A stretch of DNA of 64,000 nucleotides from NCBI RefSeq assembly GCF_019890615.1, contig NZ_JAINVZ010000006.1:62001-126000 (forward strand). Direction: 5' to 3'. This document shows positions 21,819 to 29,307 of this stretch, piece by piece. Position 1 is the stretch's first letter. Each line of letters starts with the position of its first letter. The position numbers and the translations under genes are program-made. The notes below the pieces were generated by a model. That model had not been told where the DNA came from. It searched no databases and was given only the letters and a program-made list of their open reading frames with translations. The DNA comes from Streptantibioticus parmotrematis. GTDB lineage: Bacteria; Actinomycetota; Actinomycetes; Streptomycetales; Streptomycetaceae.

Positions 21819-21882
21819 CAGGTGATGGACCCCACCTGGGTGCTCGAACCCGAACCGCCCCCGCGGGCTGATGGCTCCTGAC
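21819..21882 (+). promoter_or_regulatory. Fluoride (crcB) riboswitch ahead of the 46-aa peptide and DUF2180 genes
   Basis: The 5' hairpin GGTGATGGACCCCACC and the distal GGGCTGATGGCTCCTGAC carry the two GATG elements of the fluoride aptamer, and AACCGC sits between them as in other members. The pseudoknot GGACCC with GGCTCC has one C-C mismatch, so this is the most diverged copy here. A possible -35 (TTGACC at 21784) lies upstream. Confidence 0.75.
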
Positions 21883-21922
21883 AGTGTTCGCCCCTGCCGG
21901 TCGGCGCACGTCGGAGGTGCCC

Positions 21923-22063
21923 GTGGAACCGTCCCAGCTCGTCCTGTCCCTCACCCTTCTCGCCGGAGCGCTCGCAGCGCGGTGCGCGCTGACCGCCCGC
22001 CCCGCACCGGTACCGGTGCCAGTGCCGACCGCCGACCGCTCCGGGACGGAGGCCGGCCGATGA
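21923..22063 (+). CDS. 46-aa single-pass membrane peptide
   Basis: A short gene found by reading downstream of the fluoride riboswitch. GTG 21923 follows CGGAGG at 5 bases, and the product VEPSQLVLSLTLLAGALAAR starts with a single hydrophobic helix (about residues 5-18), then a Pro/Val-rich stretch and a short polar tail. It ends with TGA overlapping the ATG of the DUF2180 gene (ATGA), so the two are translationally coupled. I do not recognise a family. The good ribosome site and the tight overlap support that it is real. Confidence 0.6.
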   Translation: MEPSQLVLSLTLLAGALAARCALTARPAPVPVPVPTADRSGTEAGR

Positions 22064-22263
22064 ACTGCTACGACTGCGTGCTCGACGGGACCGTGGCCCC
22101 GGCGGTGGCGGTGTGCAGCCGCTGCGGTTCCGGCGTTTGCCTCGACCACGTGCGCGTGACGGCCGAACACCCGCACCGCGTCACCGGCACCGGCGTGGCG
22201 ACGCTGTCCGGAACGGCCCGCCGGGCCACCTGCGCGACCTGCCGCGCGGCCGAACGCACCTGA
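22060..22263 (+). CDS. DUF2180-type small zinc-ribbon protein
   Basis: A 67-aa cysteine-rich protein: MNCYDC (C3, C6), CSRCGSGVCLDH (C19, C22, C27, H30) and CATCRAAERT at the end. The pattern of paired CxxC motifs and a histidine suggests two zinc sites, as in the DUF2180 family common in Streptomyces. No function is known for the family. The ATG overlaps the stop of the membrane peptide gene, and both lie directly behind a fluoride-type riboswitch. Confidence 0.75.
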   Translation: MNCYDCVLDGTVAPAVAVCSRCGSGVCLDHVRVTAEHPHRVTGTGVATLSGTARRATCATCRAAERT

Positions 22264-22308
22264 CGCCGAGCGGCCAAGGGGTGGCCGCCGCCCGTATGTG
22301 ACGGGTCG

Positions 22309-22857
22309 TCAAGTGATGTGCAGCCACACGCCGATCCACGTGACGGCCACCCCGCCGCATCCCATGCCCGCCGCCCACCGCGCGGGACTGCTCGCCATCG
22401 CCCGTCCCAGCGCGGCCCCTAGCCCCGCGAGGGCGAGCACGGCGAGCACCACCACCATCCACGACAGGCCCGGCAGCGCCGCGCCCACCAGCAACGGCAC
22501 CGTCGAACCGACGAAGCTCGCCAGACACGCCACCGCCATGGCCAGCAGCGACCGCCGCAAGGCCAGCCGCCCGAGCCGGGTGGTCGCCAGATGACCCCGG
22601 GAGGTGAGGTTCAACTCCCGTGAGGCGCGCGCCAGATGGGCCCGGCGCTCGGCGTGGTCCGAGACGAAGACCGAGAACGCCGCCGTGACCAGTCCCACGC
22701 ATCCCACCCGGGCCGCGAGCCAGAACCCCAGGGCCGCCCCGCTGCCGATCAGCGAACCGGCCGCCAGCGTGAGCGCGTTGAGGAGTCCGTCGGTCAGGCC
22801 CAGCACCAGCGGCAGCCGGGTGCGGCCCACGACGTGCCGCACCGCGTCCCGGCTCAT
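22309..22857 (-). CDS. VIT1/CCC1-like membrane protein
   Basis: A 182-aa membrane protein with about five hydrophobic segments. The opening RTRLPLVLGLTDGLLNALTL resembles the GLxDGLLTPLAL helix of VIT/CCC1 iron and manganese transporters. The usual charged metal-binding helix pair between TM2 and TM3 is short (DHAERRAHLARASRELNL). It is smaller than the usual 230 aa, so transport of iron or manganese is only plausible. The ATG overlaps the DUF211 stop (ATGA), forming a two-gene operon. Confidence 0.6.
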   Translation of the reverse strand: MSRDAVRHVVGRTRLPLVLGLTDGLLNALTLAAGSLIGSGAALGFWLAARVGCVGLVTAAFSVFVSDHAERRAHLARASRELNLTSRGHLATTRLGRLALRRSLLAMAVACLASFVGSTVPLLVGAALPGLSWMVVVLAVLALAGLGAALGRAMASSPARWAAGMGCGGVAVTWIGVWLHIT

Positions 22858-23138
22858 CGCTGCCGGCGCTTGGCCTCGACGGTGTAGTCGCCCGCCACCA
22901 CCTGGTCGATGCTGTGCACGACCGCGCCGGTGTGCTCGATGGCGTGCATCAGGGCGTCGACGTCGATGTCGTCACCCTCCACCGTGACATCCGTGCCGAC
23001 GGTCTCGATGTCGATCTCCGTGACGGAGATGTTCACCGCGCGCACGCCCGGCGAACGTTCGATCATCCGCGCGAGGTGGATCAGGTCGGGTTCGTCGATG
23101 GCTTTGTCGACGTCCAGCACCACACGTCGGATGGGCAT
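22854..23138 (-). CDS. DUF211 family protein
   Basis: A 94-aa ferredoxin-fold-like protein (MPIRRVVLDVDKAIDEPDLI start, then VNISVTEIDIETVGTDVTVE). The pattern of alternating beta strands with many acidic residues and an ISVTEIDIET core fits DUF211, a family found in archaea and actinobacteria as small oligomeric proteins. ATG 23138 has GGAGGAG upstream. It is the first gene of an operon with the VIT-like protein, suggesting a metal-related regulatory or buffering role. Its promoter faces the Nudix riboswitch region. Confidence 0.72.
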   Translation of the reverse strand: MPIRRVVLDVDKAIDEPDLIHLARMIERSPGVRAVNISVTEIDIETVGTDVTVEGDDIDVDALMHAIEHTGAVVHSIDQVVAGDYTVEAKRRQR

Positions 23139-23246
23139 CGCTCCTCCTCTCCGTGGACCGCGTCCGCGGACCCCTTCGCCATGGCCTCCACCATGCCGTC
23201 CGTCGCTTGCCACCGCGCGCCCGGCGTGCTGCCATGGTGAGTGAGC

Positions 23247-23296
23247 ACGGCGATGAGGCTCGCCGCAACCGCGTCCGGGACGCTGATGGCCTCTGG
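23247..23296 (+). promoter_or_regulatory. Fluoride (crcB) riboswitch ahead of the Nudix gene
   Basis: CGGCGATGAGGCTCGCCG, AACCGC, and GGGACGCTGATGGCCTCTGG occur in order within 50 bases. The GAGGC/GCCTC pseudoknot is perfect. This is the most compact and canonical fluoride aptamer in the window. Confidence 0.93.
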
Positions 23297-23308
23297 GTCC
23301 GGTCCGAG

Positions 23309-23329
23309 GGCCGTCGCCCCGCGACGGCC
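23309..23329 (+). terminator. Hairpin between the fluoride aptamer and the Nudix gene (candidate expression platform)
   Basis: Perfect 8-base arms GGCCGTCG and CGACGGCC enclose 5 bases. It starts 12 bases after the aptamer and 21 bases before the start codon, as expected for an attenuator or ribosome-site control stem. Confidence 0.6.
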
Positions 23330-23350
23330 GCCCGACACCTGGAGGTGGCC

Positions 23351-23881
23351 ATGGGCGCGGAGATCCCCGTCGAACTGCGGGCCAGCGCCGTCGTCTTCCG
23401 CGACGACCGGGTCCTGCTGGTCCGGCGCGACCGGCGGGACGACTGGGTGCTTCCCGGCGGATACCCCGAGGCCGGCGAGTCCCTCGCGCACTGCGCGGAA
23501 CGCGAACTCGCCGAGGAGACCGGCCTGCGACGCCGGGCCGAGGGCTGCGTGCTGGTCCTGGAGGCCGACGGCGAGCAGCTGACCCACCGTGTGGTGGACG
23601 TGGTCTTCCTGGCGCACGAGGACGATGACGGTCAGGCGCACGACGACCGGGACGCCGCGGAGGCCGACGAGCCGCTGACCCGGCGCAGCCCCGGCCTCGC
23701 CCCCGCGTTCGTGCCGCTGGCCGACCTCCCGGGCCTGCGGCTGCACCCGGCCCCGCTGGCCCGGCTGCTGGGCGCCGTGCACGCGCGGCGGGACGCCACG
23801 GCGGCCGTGGTGGACAGCGGGTCGCACCCCTGGGAGATGGCTCTGGACCTGGGGGAGTCGGACGACGCGAGCCACCACTGA
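23351..23881 (+). CDS. Nudix hydrolase
   Basis: A 176-aa Nudix protein that would hydrolyse a nucleoside-diphosphate derivative. The Nudix box (G-x5-E-x7-REL-x-EE-x-GL) is complete from GGYPEAGESL through ERELAEETGL at about residues 36-59, with all metal-binding glutamates. The start ATG 23351 follows GGAGG by 5 bases. The C-terminal half is rich in Asp and His (DDDGQAHDDRDAAEADEPL), unusual for the family. It sits directly behind a canonical fluoride riboswitch; Nudix enzymes depend on magnesium, and phosphate-analogue metal fluorides inhibit such enzymes, so a spare copy under fluoride makes sense. Its substrate cannot be predicted. Confidence 0.88.
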   Translation: MGAEIPVELRASAVVFRDDRVLLVRRDRRDDWVLPGGYPEAGESLAHCAERELAEETGLRRRAEGCVLVLEADGEQLTHRVVDVVFLAHEDDDGQAHDDRDAAEADEPLTRRSPGLAPAFVPLADLPGLRLHPAPLARLLGAVHARRDATAAVVDSGSHPWEMALDLGESDDASHH

Positions 23882-23898
23882 CCCCGGGGCGGCCCGCC

Positions 23899-24144
23899 TC
23901 ACGAGCCGGGCGGGGGCTGGTCGTCGTCGGCCGGTCGCCGCGCGGCCGCCGCGGTCACGAACACCCACGAGAAGACGCCGAGGAAGACCGCGAGCGCCAG
24001 CAGCACGTCGAACGGCAGCGGCCACGCCAGGGCCACCACCCAGGCCAGCACCCCACCGCCGACGACGCACACGGCGAACGTCGCGGCGTGCGTCGTGAAC
24101 CGCCTCAGGCGCTCCCGCGGCGGGCGGGAAGTGGATCGGGGCAT
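23899..24144 (-). CDS. Small two-TM membrane protein behind the pseudoknot-like RNA
   Basis: An 81-aa protein with a basic N-terminus (MPRSTSRPPRERLRRF), two hydrophobic helices at about 20-42 and 44-65 (AVCVVGGGVLAWVVALAW and LLALAVFLGVFSWVFVTAAA), and a short acidic tail. The ATG follows AGGTAGGAGGACCC, the 3' end of the conserved RNA element. No family is recognised. It is too short and lacks the motifs of CrcB/Fluc channels (about 120 aa, four TM), although a two-helix subunit of a channel or an accessory protein of the complex upstream is possible. Confidence 0.65.
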   Translation of the reverse strand: MPRSTSRPPRERLRRFTTHAATFAVCVVGGGVLAWVVALAWPLPFDVLLALAVFLGVFSWVFVTAAAARRPADDDQPPPGS

Positions 24145-24217
24145 GGGTCCTCCTACCTTTGAGGTAGGGACCGTTGGCGGCGGGTGGCCGCGGACGACGG
24201 CGAGCCCCTCCGCCGTA
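24145..24217 (-). ncRNA. Pseudoknot-like cis-regulatory RNA, copy 2 (small membrane protein leader)
   Basis: The sequence matches copy 1 base for base in the first hairpin (TACGGCGGAGGGGCTCGCCG), in GCCGCCAACGGTCCC and in the TACCTCA segment. The differences lie in the variable stem and the tip of the last hairpin, where compensating or loop changes are seen. The last hairpin CCTACCTCAAAGGTAGG again hides the ribosome site AGGTAGGAGG. It fills the gap between the PAP2 stop and the start codon. Confidence 0.72.
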
Positions 24218-24225
24218 TCGCCCGT

Positions 24226-24813
24226 TCAGGATAGGCCGGATCGGCCGGTCCGGAAGCCGCCGAAGGGGTGATGCCGTGCGACGGCAGCCCCCAGGGCGCC
24301 GTAGACCCATCCGGCGGCGACGTCGCCGGGCCAGTGCACCCGCAGCCTGACCCGGCTGACACCCACCGCCAGCGCGTACACCACGGCCGCGTTCCTGGTG
24401 GCGGCCCGGTGCGCGGGGAAGAGCGCGTCGGCCGCCACGGCCGGGGCGAAGGCGGCGAGCGTGGCGTGCCGGGACGGGAAGCTCCAGCCGTCGCAGGCCG
24501 CCAACCGCCGTGCCGCGTCTGGCCGTTCACGGCGTACGACGGCGCACAGCACCTCCCGCCCGAGGTCCGCGCAGCCGAGCGCGGCAAGGGGTCCGAGGGC
24601 GGCGAGCGGGCCACGGCCCCGCCGCAGCACGGCGAGCGCGGCGACGGACGTGAGCCCGTAGGCCACCGGGCGGGAGCCGAGCCGGGTCACGAGACGCGCG
24701 TACGGCACGTCCCGGCCGCGCTCCGACGCGCCGAGGCGCTCCAGCAGCCACCGGTCGACGTCCCGCGGCCCGTTCACGCCCGCGAGGACGCGGCGGAAGG
24801 GTCCGGATTCCAT
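24226..24813 (-). CDS. PAP2-family membrane phosphatase
   Basis: A 195-aa protein with the three acid-phosphatase motifs: VVRRERPD (KxxxxxxRP-like), SFPSRHATLAAF (the PSGH motif with Arg in place of Gly) and SRVRLRVHWPGDVAAGW (SRxxxxxHxxxD). Several hydrophobic helices place it in the membrane; the substrate could be a phosphatidic acid or polyprenyl phosphate. ATG 24813 has AAAGGAG upstream. It follows the Ehr-type complex on the same strand at 51 bases and may share its fluoride-controlled transcript. Confidence 0.8.
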   Translation of the reverse strand: MESGPFRRVLAGVNGPRDVDRWLLERLGASERGRDVPYARLVTRLGSRPVAYGLTSVAALAVLRRGRGPLAALGPLAALGCADLGREVLCAVVRRERPDAARRLAACDGWSFPSRHATLAAFAPAVAADALFPAHRAATRNAAVVYALAVGVSRVRLRVHWPGDVAAGWVYGALGAAVARHHPFGGFRTGRSGLS

Positions 24814-24864
24814 CAGGGGCTCCTTTCGGGCCGGGGCGCGCCGATCGGGGCGGACCACGTGGGG

Positions 24865-26940
24865 TCAGGCGAGCGCGGTCACCAGCGCCACCACGGCGAT
24901 CAGCACGACGAGCATGTAGGTCAGGTAGGCGTCGAGGCGTCCCGACTGAAGCCGCCGGGCGGCGGCCACCGCGATCCGCAGGGGCCGCAGCAACGGCCGG
25001 TAGAGGTAGGTCTCGACGATCTCGACGACGTCGGAGCTGTACTCGTAACGCGCCCCGGCGGCCATCTGGTCCGCGACCGGCGCGCCCGCCTCCCGCGCGT
25101 CCGCGCGCGCCGCCTCCTCTCCTTCGAGCGTGCGCACCTGTGCCCTGGTCATCAGCACCCCGGCCAGCACCCGCCGGGTGGGGTTGGCGTAGCCGTGCGA
25201 GGTGTACCAGGCGTCGCCCTCCACGCCACCGGTGGCGGAACGCCAGGCCGGCACCCGGCGCACCCGTAGCGAACGGCCCCGGCTGAGCCCGGTCAGGGCC
25301 GCGAGGACGGCGACGAACAGCACCGGCATGGCGATCCACAGCCACGACGGCGACAGCACCGAGAACGTGGGGAAGACCGGCCCCAGCACCCAGGGCCCGC
25401 CGAGCGCCCCCCGCACCACCGACGCGGGCACGATCGGCGCGATCCCGGTGGCCACGGCCCGTACCTCCAACGGCGCGACCGCGCACAGGCCCAGGCAGGC
25501 CAGCGCGAGCGCGACGATCCCACCGCTCGCCGCGACCCCCGCGTCGGCCGCCCCCGGCAGCGGTTGCCGCGGGGGCGAGCCGAGCGCGGTCAGTCCGACC
25601 AGCCGCACGAACGCCACTCCGGCGAATCCCACCGTCAGCGCCACCAGCGCACCGGCCGCCGCCATCGCCAGCCGCTCACCCAGCGAGCCCACCCTGAACT
25701 GCTGCATCAGGGACTCCAGCAGCATCCACTCGGAAGTGAACCCGCAGGTGAGCGGCAACCCGGCCAGGGTCAGGCAGCCGATGGCGAAGCCGGTGCCGCT
25801 GCGCGGCAACGCCCGCCCGGTGCCGCGCAGTTGGTCCAGCCGGTCGGTCCCGAAGGCGTGCCCGAGCCGGTGCGCCGTGGTGAACAGCAGGGTCTTGGCG
25901 AGCGCGTGGGTGATCACCTGGAGGGTGGCGGCGAGCAGCCCGACCGCCACCAGCCGCGGTTCCCGCATCGTGGTGCCGATCAGCGCCACCGAGTAGCCGG
26001 TGACGATCAGCCCCGCGTTCTCCACCGAGGAGTACGCCACCACCCGCGACAGCCGGTCCTGCACGGCGGCGTGCGCGATGCCCAGCAGCGCGCTCGCCGC
26101 ACCGGTCAGCAGCAGGAGCACGGCGAGCCAGTGCGGCGGCGCGCCGAGCAGGCGCAGGGTGCGCCACAGGCCGTAGAAGCCGACGTTGACCGCGGCGCCC
26201 GCCATGACCGCGCGCGCCGGACCGGGCGCCGAGGCGTACCCGGTCGGCAGCCACACCTGCACCGGCGCCAGCCCCGCCTTCACCGCGAACCCCGCGATCA
26301 GCAGCACGTACGCGGTGGTACGGGCCGCGCCGTGCGGGGCGGCGGCGAGCCCGTCGAGCGACAGCGCGTGCGCCCGCACGGCGAGCAGCAGCAGCCCGAG
26401 CAGCAGTAGCGCGCCGCTCGCCTTGCTGAACCCGGCGGTCAGCAGGCTCGCCGCCGCCCGGCCCGGGCGCAGCCGGTCGAACCCGGCCAGCAGGTAGAAC
26501 GCGAAGCCCAGCAGTTCCCAGCCGAACAGGAAGCCGAACGCGCCGCGCGCGGTGAGGATCAGGGCCGCCGCGCCGAGCAACAGAGCCAGCACCGCGGCGA
26601 GTCCGCGCCGGGTGCGGCCCAGCGGGCGCAGGGGGTCGGCGGCGCACCAGGTGGCGGGCGCGGCGGTGCCGAAGGTGATGACGAGGAAGAGCCCGGACAG
26701 CTTGTCGGTGCCCACCCCGTCGTCGCCCGGCACCGCGAACAGCGAACCGGTGCCCGCCTGGTGACCGGCCATCGCGGCGGCCCCGACGACCACCATGCCG
26801 CCGCACGCCACCGCGCAGCACAGCAACGAGAAGCGGGCGTGCCACGCCCCGGTGAACCGTCCGGTGGGCAGCATCGCGGCGAGGTCGGTCACCGCGGCGA
26901 ACGCCAGCAGTCCCCAGCAGGCCAGGAGCAGCGTCGTCAT
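24865..26940 (-). CDS. HyfB/NuoL-like proton-pumping subunit of the Ehr-type complex
   Basis: A 691-aa multi-pass protein (about 16 helices) of the antiporter-like NuoL/M/N and Mrp family. Key residues are kept: the glutamate in GWELLGFAFYLLAG, the lysine in GFAVKAGLAPVQVWLPTGYA, and the charged helix HALAKTLLFTTAH. SVENAGLIVTGY and GLPLTCGFTSEWMLLE also fit HyfB. So it should move protons or sodium. It is the sixth gene of a fluoride-riboswitch-controlled operon and overlaps the small subunit gene by ATGA. The middle sequence and order match formate-hydrogenlyase-type membrane arms, but the partner catalytic subunits lack metal ligands. Confidence 0.85.
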   Translation of the reverse strand: MTTLLLACWGLLAFAAVTDLAAMLPTGRFTGAWHARFSLLCCAVACGGMVVVGAAAMAGHQAGTGSLFAVPGDDGVGTDKLSGLFLVITFGTAAPATWCAADPLRPLGRTRRGLAAVLALLLGAAALILTARGAFGFLFGWELLGFAFYLLAGFDRLRPGRAAASLLTAGFSKASGALLLLGLLLLAVRAHALSLDGLAAAPHGAARTTAYVLLIAGFAVKAGLAPVQVWLPTGYASAPGPARAVMAGAAVNVGFYGLWRTLRLLGAPPHWLAVLLLLTGAASALLGIAHAAVQDRLSRVVAYSSVENAGLIVTGYSVALIGTTMREPRLVAVGLLAATLQVITHALAKTLLFTTAHRLGHAFGTDRLDQLRGTGRALPRSGTGFAIGCLTLAGLPLTCGFTSEWMLLESLMQQFRVGSLGERLAMAAAGALVALTVGFAGVAFVRLVGLTALGSPPRQPLPGAADAGVAASGGIVALALACLGLCAVAPLEVRAVATGIAPIVPASVVRGALGGPWVLGPVFPTFSVLSPSWLWIAMPVLFVAVLAALTGLSRGRSLRVRRVPAWRSATGGVEGDAWYTSHGYANPTRRVLAGVLMTRAQVRTLEGEEAARADAREAGAPVADQMAAGARYEYSSDVVEIVETYLYRPLLRPLRIAVAAARRLQSGRLDAYLTYMLVVLIAVVALVTALA

Positions 26941-27788
26941 GCCCGTCCCTCCTGCCTGCCGCCACCGGTCCGCCCGCGACGGTCCGCCTCGTCGGTCCGC
27001 CCGCGACGGTCTCCCTCGCCGATCCGCCCGAGGGCGAGCAGGATGCCGTGCAGCAGGCTGAACGGGCTCGGCGGGGAACCCGGCACCCACACGTCCACCG
27101 GCAGCATCCGTCCCACGCCGTCGGCGGTCGCGTACGAGGGCGAGACCAGGCCGCCGCTGATGGCGTCCGTGCCGGCCGCGATCACCACGGTGGGCTGGGG
27201 CATCGCCTCCCTCGTGCGGGCCAGCGGTTCCGCCATGCCCAGTGATCCCGCGCCGGTGACCAGGAGGACGTCGGCGTGGCGGGGGCTGGCGGTGAAGAAG
27301 ATCCCGAGGCGGTGGATGTCGTAGACGGGATTGCCGAGCGCCAGGACCTCCCACTCGTCGCTGCCGTCGGAGCCCGCGTCCACGTGGCGGATGTGCACCG
27401 AGCGGCGCAACGCCCGCACCCGGCGCCCCAGATCTTCGCGCAGCCGCCCCAACTCCTCGTCGTCATCATCGGGGCTTTCCGGCACCACCAGCGTCCGGCG
27501 GGACAGCCGGGCCGTCTCGGTGCCCCGGTGGACGGAGAACAGGTCCGGCCTCGCCTGTACGCACCGCCCGCACAGCACGCACCGGCCCCGGTCCAGCCGC
27601 AGCCGCCCGTCGTCGCCGCGCGAGATCGCGGCGGTGGGGCAGACGTTCTCCGGCTCGCCGTCCGAGGCGGTCGACTCCCGTTCCACGACGTCGATCCCGC
27701 CGGGCCAGGCGTCGGCCTCGGGATCGGGGCGCGCCGGATAGCGGGTGGTGACCACCCCCTCGCGCAGCCCGCGCAGCACCCATGGCAT
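26937..27788 (-). CDS. HyfI/NuoB-like small subunit with all N2-cluster cysteines replaced, fused to a ferredoxin-like segment
   Basis: A 283-aa protein. Residues 45-80 hold a 4Fe-4S type segment (C50 in NVCPTAA, and C70, C73, C76 in CVLCGRC). Residues 130-250 are homologous to the NuoB/HyfI small subunit, but every cluster ligand is changed: the GSCNGCE motif reads GSDGSDE (D141, D144), the GDC.SGG motif reads GTDAISGG (D208) and PGCPP reads PGSPP (S238). So the N2 cluster cannot form in the usual way. The ATG at 27788 is chosen because GGAGG is 8 bases upstream; a GTG at 27797 would overlap that site. It lies between large subunit and HyfB-like genes. Confidence 0.85.
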   Translation of the reverse strand: MPWVLRGLREGVVTTRYPARPDPEADAWPGGIDVVERESTASDGEPENVCPTAAISRGDDGRLRLDRGRCVLCGRCVQARPDLFSVHRGTETARLSRRTLVVPESPDDDDEELGRLREDLGRRVRALRRSVHIRHVDAGSDGSDEWEVLALGNPVYDIHRLGIFFTASPRHADVLLVTGAGSLGMAEPLARTREAMPQPTVVIAAGTDAISGGLVSPSYATADGVGRMLPVDVWVPGSPPSPFSLLHGILLALGRIGEGDRRGRTDEADRRGRTGGGRQEGRA

Positions 27789-27810
27789 GCCCGTCACCTC
27801 CGTGGCCCGG

Positions 27811-29307
27811 TCATCGCGCCGCTCCCGCCACGGACAGGCCGAAGCTCGCCTCGATGAAGGGGAAGTCGGTCAGGATGTCCCCGTTGAACACCTCGTGCAG
27901 CAGCACCAGGTTGTGGAACGAGGCGGAACGCGGATCGCACCGGGTGACGCGGCCCTGACGCACCCGGAGCAGATACAGCACCTCGCCCTGCGGTGCCTCC
28001 GCCCAGCCCAGCGCCCGCCCGTCCTCCACGTGCACCGGCGCGGCGCACGTCCCGTCACCCGGCGACTCCCGTAGTTCCTGGACGACTTGGCGGATCAGGT
28101 GGAAGGACTGCCCGACCTCGTCCCAGCGCACTTTGAGCCGGTCCATCGCGTCGCCCGCCGCACGCGGCGGCAGCGGTGTCATGGCGAGGTGCGGATAGGC
28201 GTCGTAGGGGCGCTCCACGCGGGCGTCGGCGTGGAACCCGGACGCCCTGCCCACCGGGCCCAGCGCCCCGTGCGAACGGGCGAGCGCGCCGTCCAGCCGC
28301 CCGGTGCCGCGCAGCCGGTCCAGGAACGACGGCGTCGCCATCAGCGCCCGCGCGTCTCCCTCGACCGCCGCCTGGAGCCGGTCCAGCCGGTCCAGGATCT
28401 CGATGGGCGCCAGGCGTGGCATCGCGGTGACCCCGCCGGGCACCACCACACCGCGCCCGAAACGGCTGCCGCACAGCGCGCCGACCAGCCGCAGCACGCG
28501 TTCCTTGTGCGTGCCGAACCGTGCGGTGGCGACCGCGAGCCCCGCCGCGTCCGACAGCTTCAGCGCCACGTCCAGGTGGTTGGCGACGCGTTCGAGCTCG
28601 GCGTGCAGCACGCGCACCAGCGCCGCGGGCCGGGGCACCGCCGCCCCGGCCAGGCGCTCCACCGCGTGCGCGAACGCCAGCGCGTGCGCCACCGAGGCGA
28701 TGCCCTCGACGCGTTCGGCCAGCAGCACGGCGTCGTACGGGGTCATGCCCTCGAAACGCTTCTCGATCCCGCGATGTTTGCCGAACAGCCGGATCTGGAG
28801 CCGGGGGATGTCCTCGCCCGGCGTCTCCACCAGGTACTCCACCGACTCGAACACACCGGAGCGCACCGGCCCGTGGGGAATGGTGAACAGGCCGGGCCCG
28901 GTCACCACGCGCGGCAGCGCGAACTCGTCCGGAGGCAGGTCGTCGGGCATCCCCGGCTTGCCGGGCCGGGGCAGCGGCGCCGACGGGTCCTCCAGCGGCA
29001 GCAGCAGCGGATCGGGGCGCGGATGCCCGTACGGCTCCAGGCCGAACAGGTCGCGGATCGCCCGCTCGTACCAGAACGCGGCCGGCACCAGCGGCGTCAG
29101 CGACGCGAACCGCGTGGCCATCGGCGGCAGTCGGACGTCCAGCGGCTCCACGGTGCCGTCGTGCGCCAGCAGCGCCGTCAGGTCCACCCCGTCCGGTGTC
29201 AGGCCGGCGGACAGCCCGGCGAAGCGCTGTCCGTCGCGCACCCGGGCCGCCACCTCGTCCCGCAGCGTCTCGGCCGTGGCGGCCCCGGTCACCGGCTCCG
29301 CGCTCAT
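27811..29307 (-). CDS. HyfG/NuoCD-like large subunit lacking NiFe ligands (Ehr-type)
   Basis: A 498-aa protein with an N-terminal NuoC-like domain (residues 1-110, FWYERAIRDLFGLEPYGHP) and a NuoD/hydrogenase large-subunit domain. In group 4 hydrogenases the N-terminal RVCGIC motif and C-terminal DPCxxC bind the NiFe site. Here they read RVEGIAS (E201, A204) and GLSVAG (490-495), so all four cysteines are gone. The protein ends directly after that point, without the peptide that is cleaved in maturation. HGPVRSGVFESVEYLVETPG and RLFGKHRGIEKRFEGM are typical of the HyfG branch. It is therefore a non-hydrogenase member of the complex-I/hydrogenase superfamily. Confidence 0.87.
   Translation of the reverse strand: MSAEPVTGAATAETLRDEVAARVRDGQRFAGLSAGLTPDGVDLTALLAHDGTVEPLDVRLPPMATRFASLTPLVPAAFWYERAIRDLFGLEPYGHPRPDPLLLPLEDPSAPLPRPGKPGMPDDLPPDEFALPRVVTGPGLFTIPHGPVRSGVFESVEYLVETPGEDIPRLQIRLFGKHRGIEKRFEGMTPYDAVLLAERVEGIASVAHALAFAHAVERLAGAAVPRPAALVRVLHAELERVANHLDVALKLSDAAGLAVATARFGTHKERVLRLVGALCGSRFGRGVVVPGGVTAMPRLAPIEILDRLDRLQAAVEGDARALMATPSFLDRLRGTGRLDGALARSHGALGPVGRASGFHADARVERPYDAYPHLAMTPLPPRAAGDAMDRLKVRWDEVGQSFHLIRQVVQELRESPGDGTCAAPVHVEDGRALGWAEAPQGEVLYLLRVRQGRVTRCDPRSASFHNLVLLHEVFNGDILTDFPFIEASFGLSVAGAAR

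Noticed and set aside
23139-23246. A further fluoride aptamer on the minus strand ahead of DUF211
   Set aside because: GGCATGGTGGAGG-like strings are present, but the paired GATG elements and a loop pseudoknot could not be found.
23899-24144. CrcB/Fluc fluoride channel
   Set aside because: The 81-aa product has two helices and lacks the four-helix layout and conserved motifs of Fluc.
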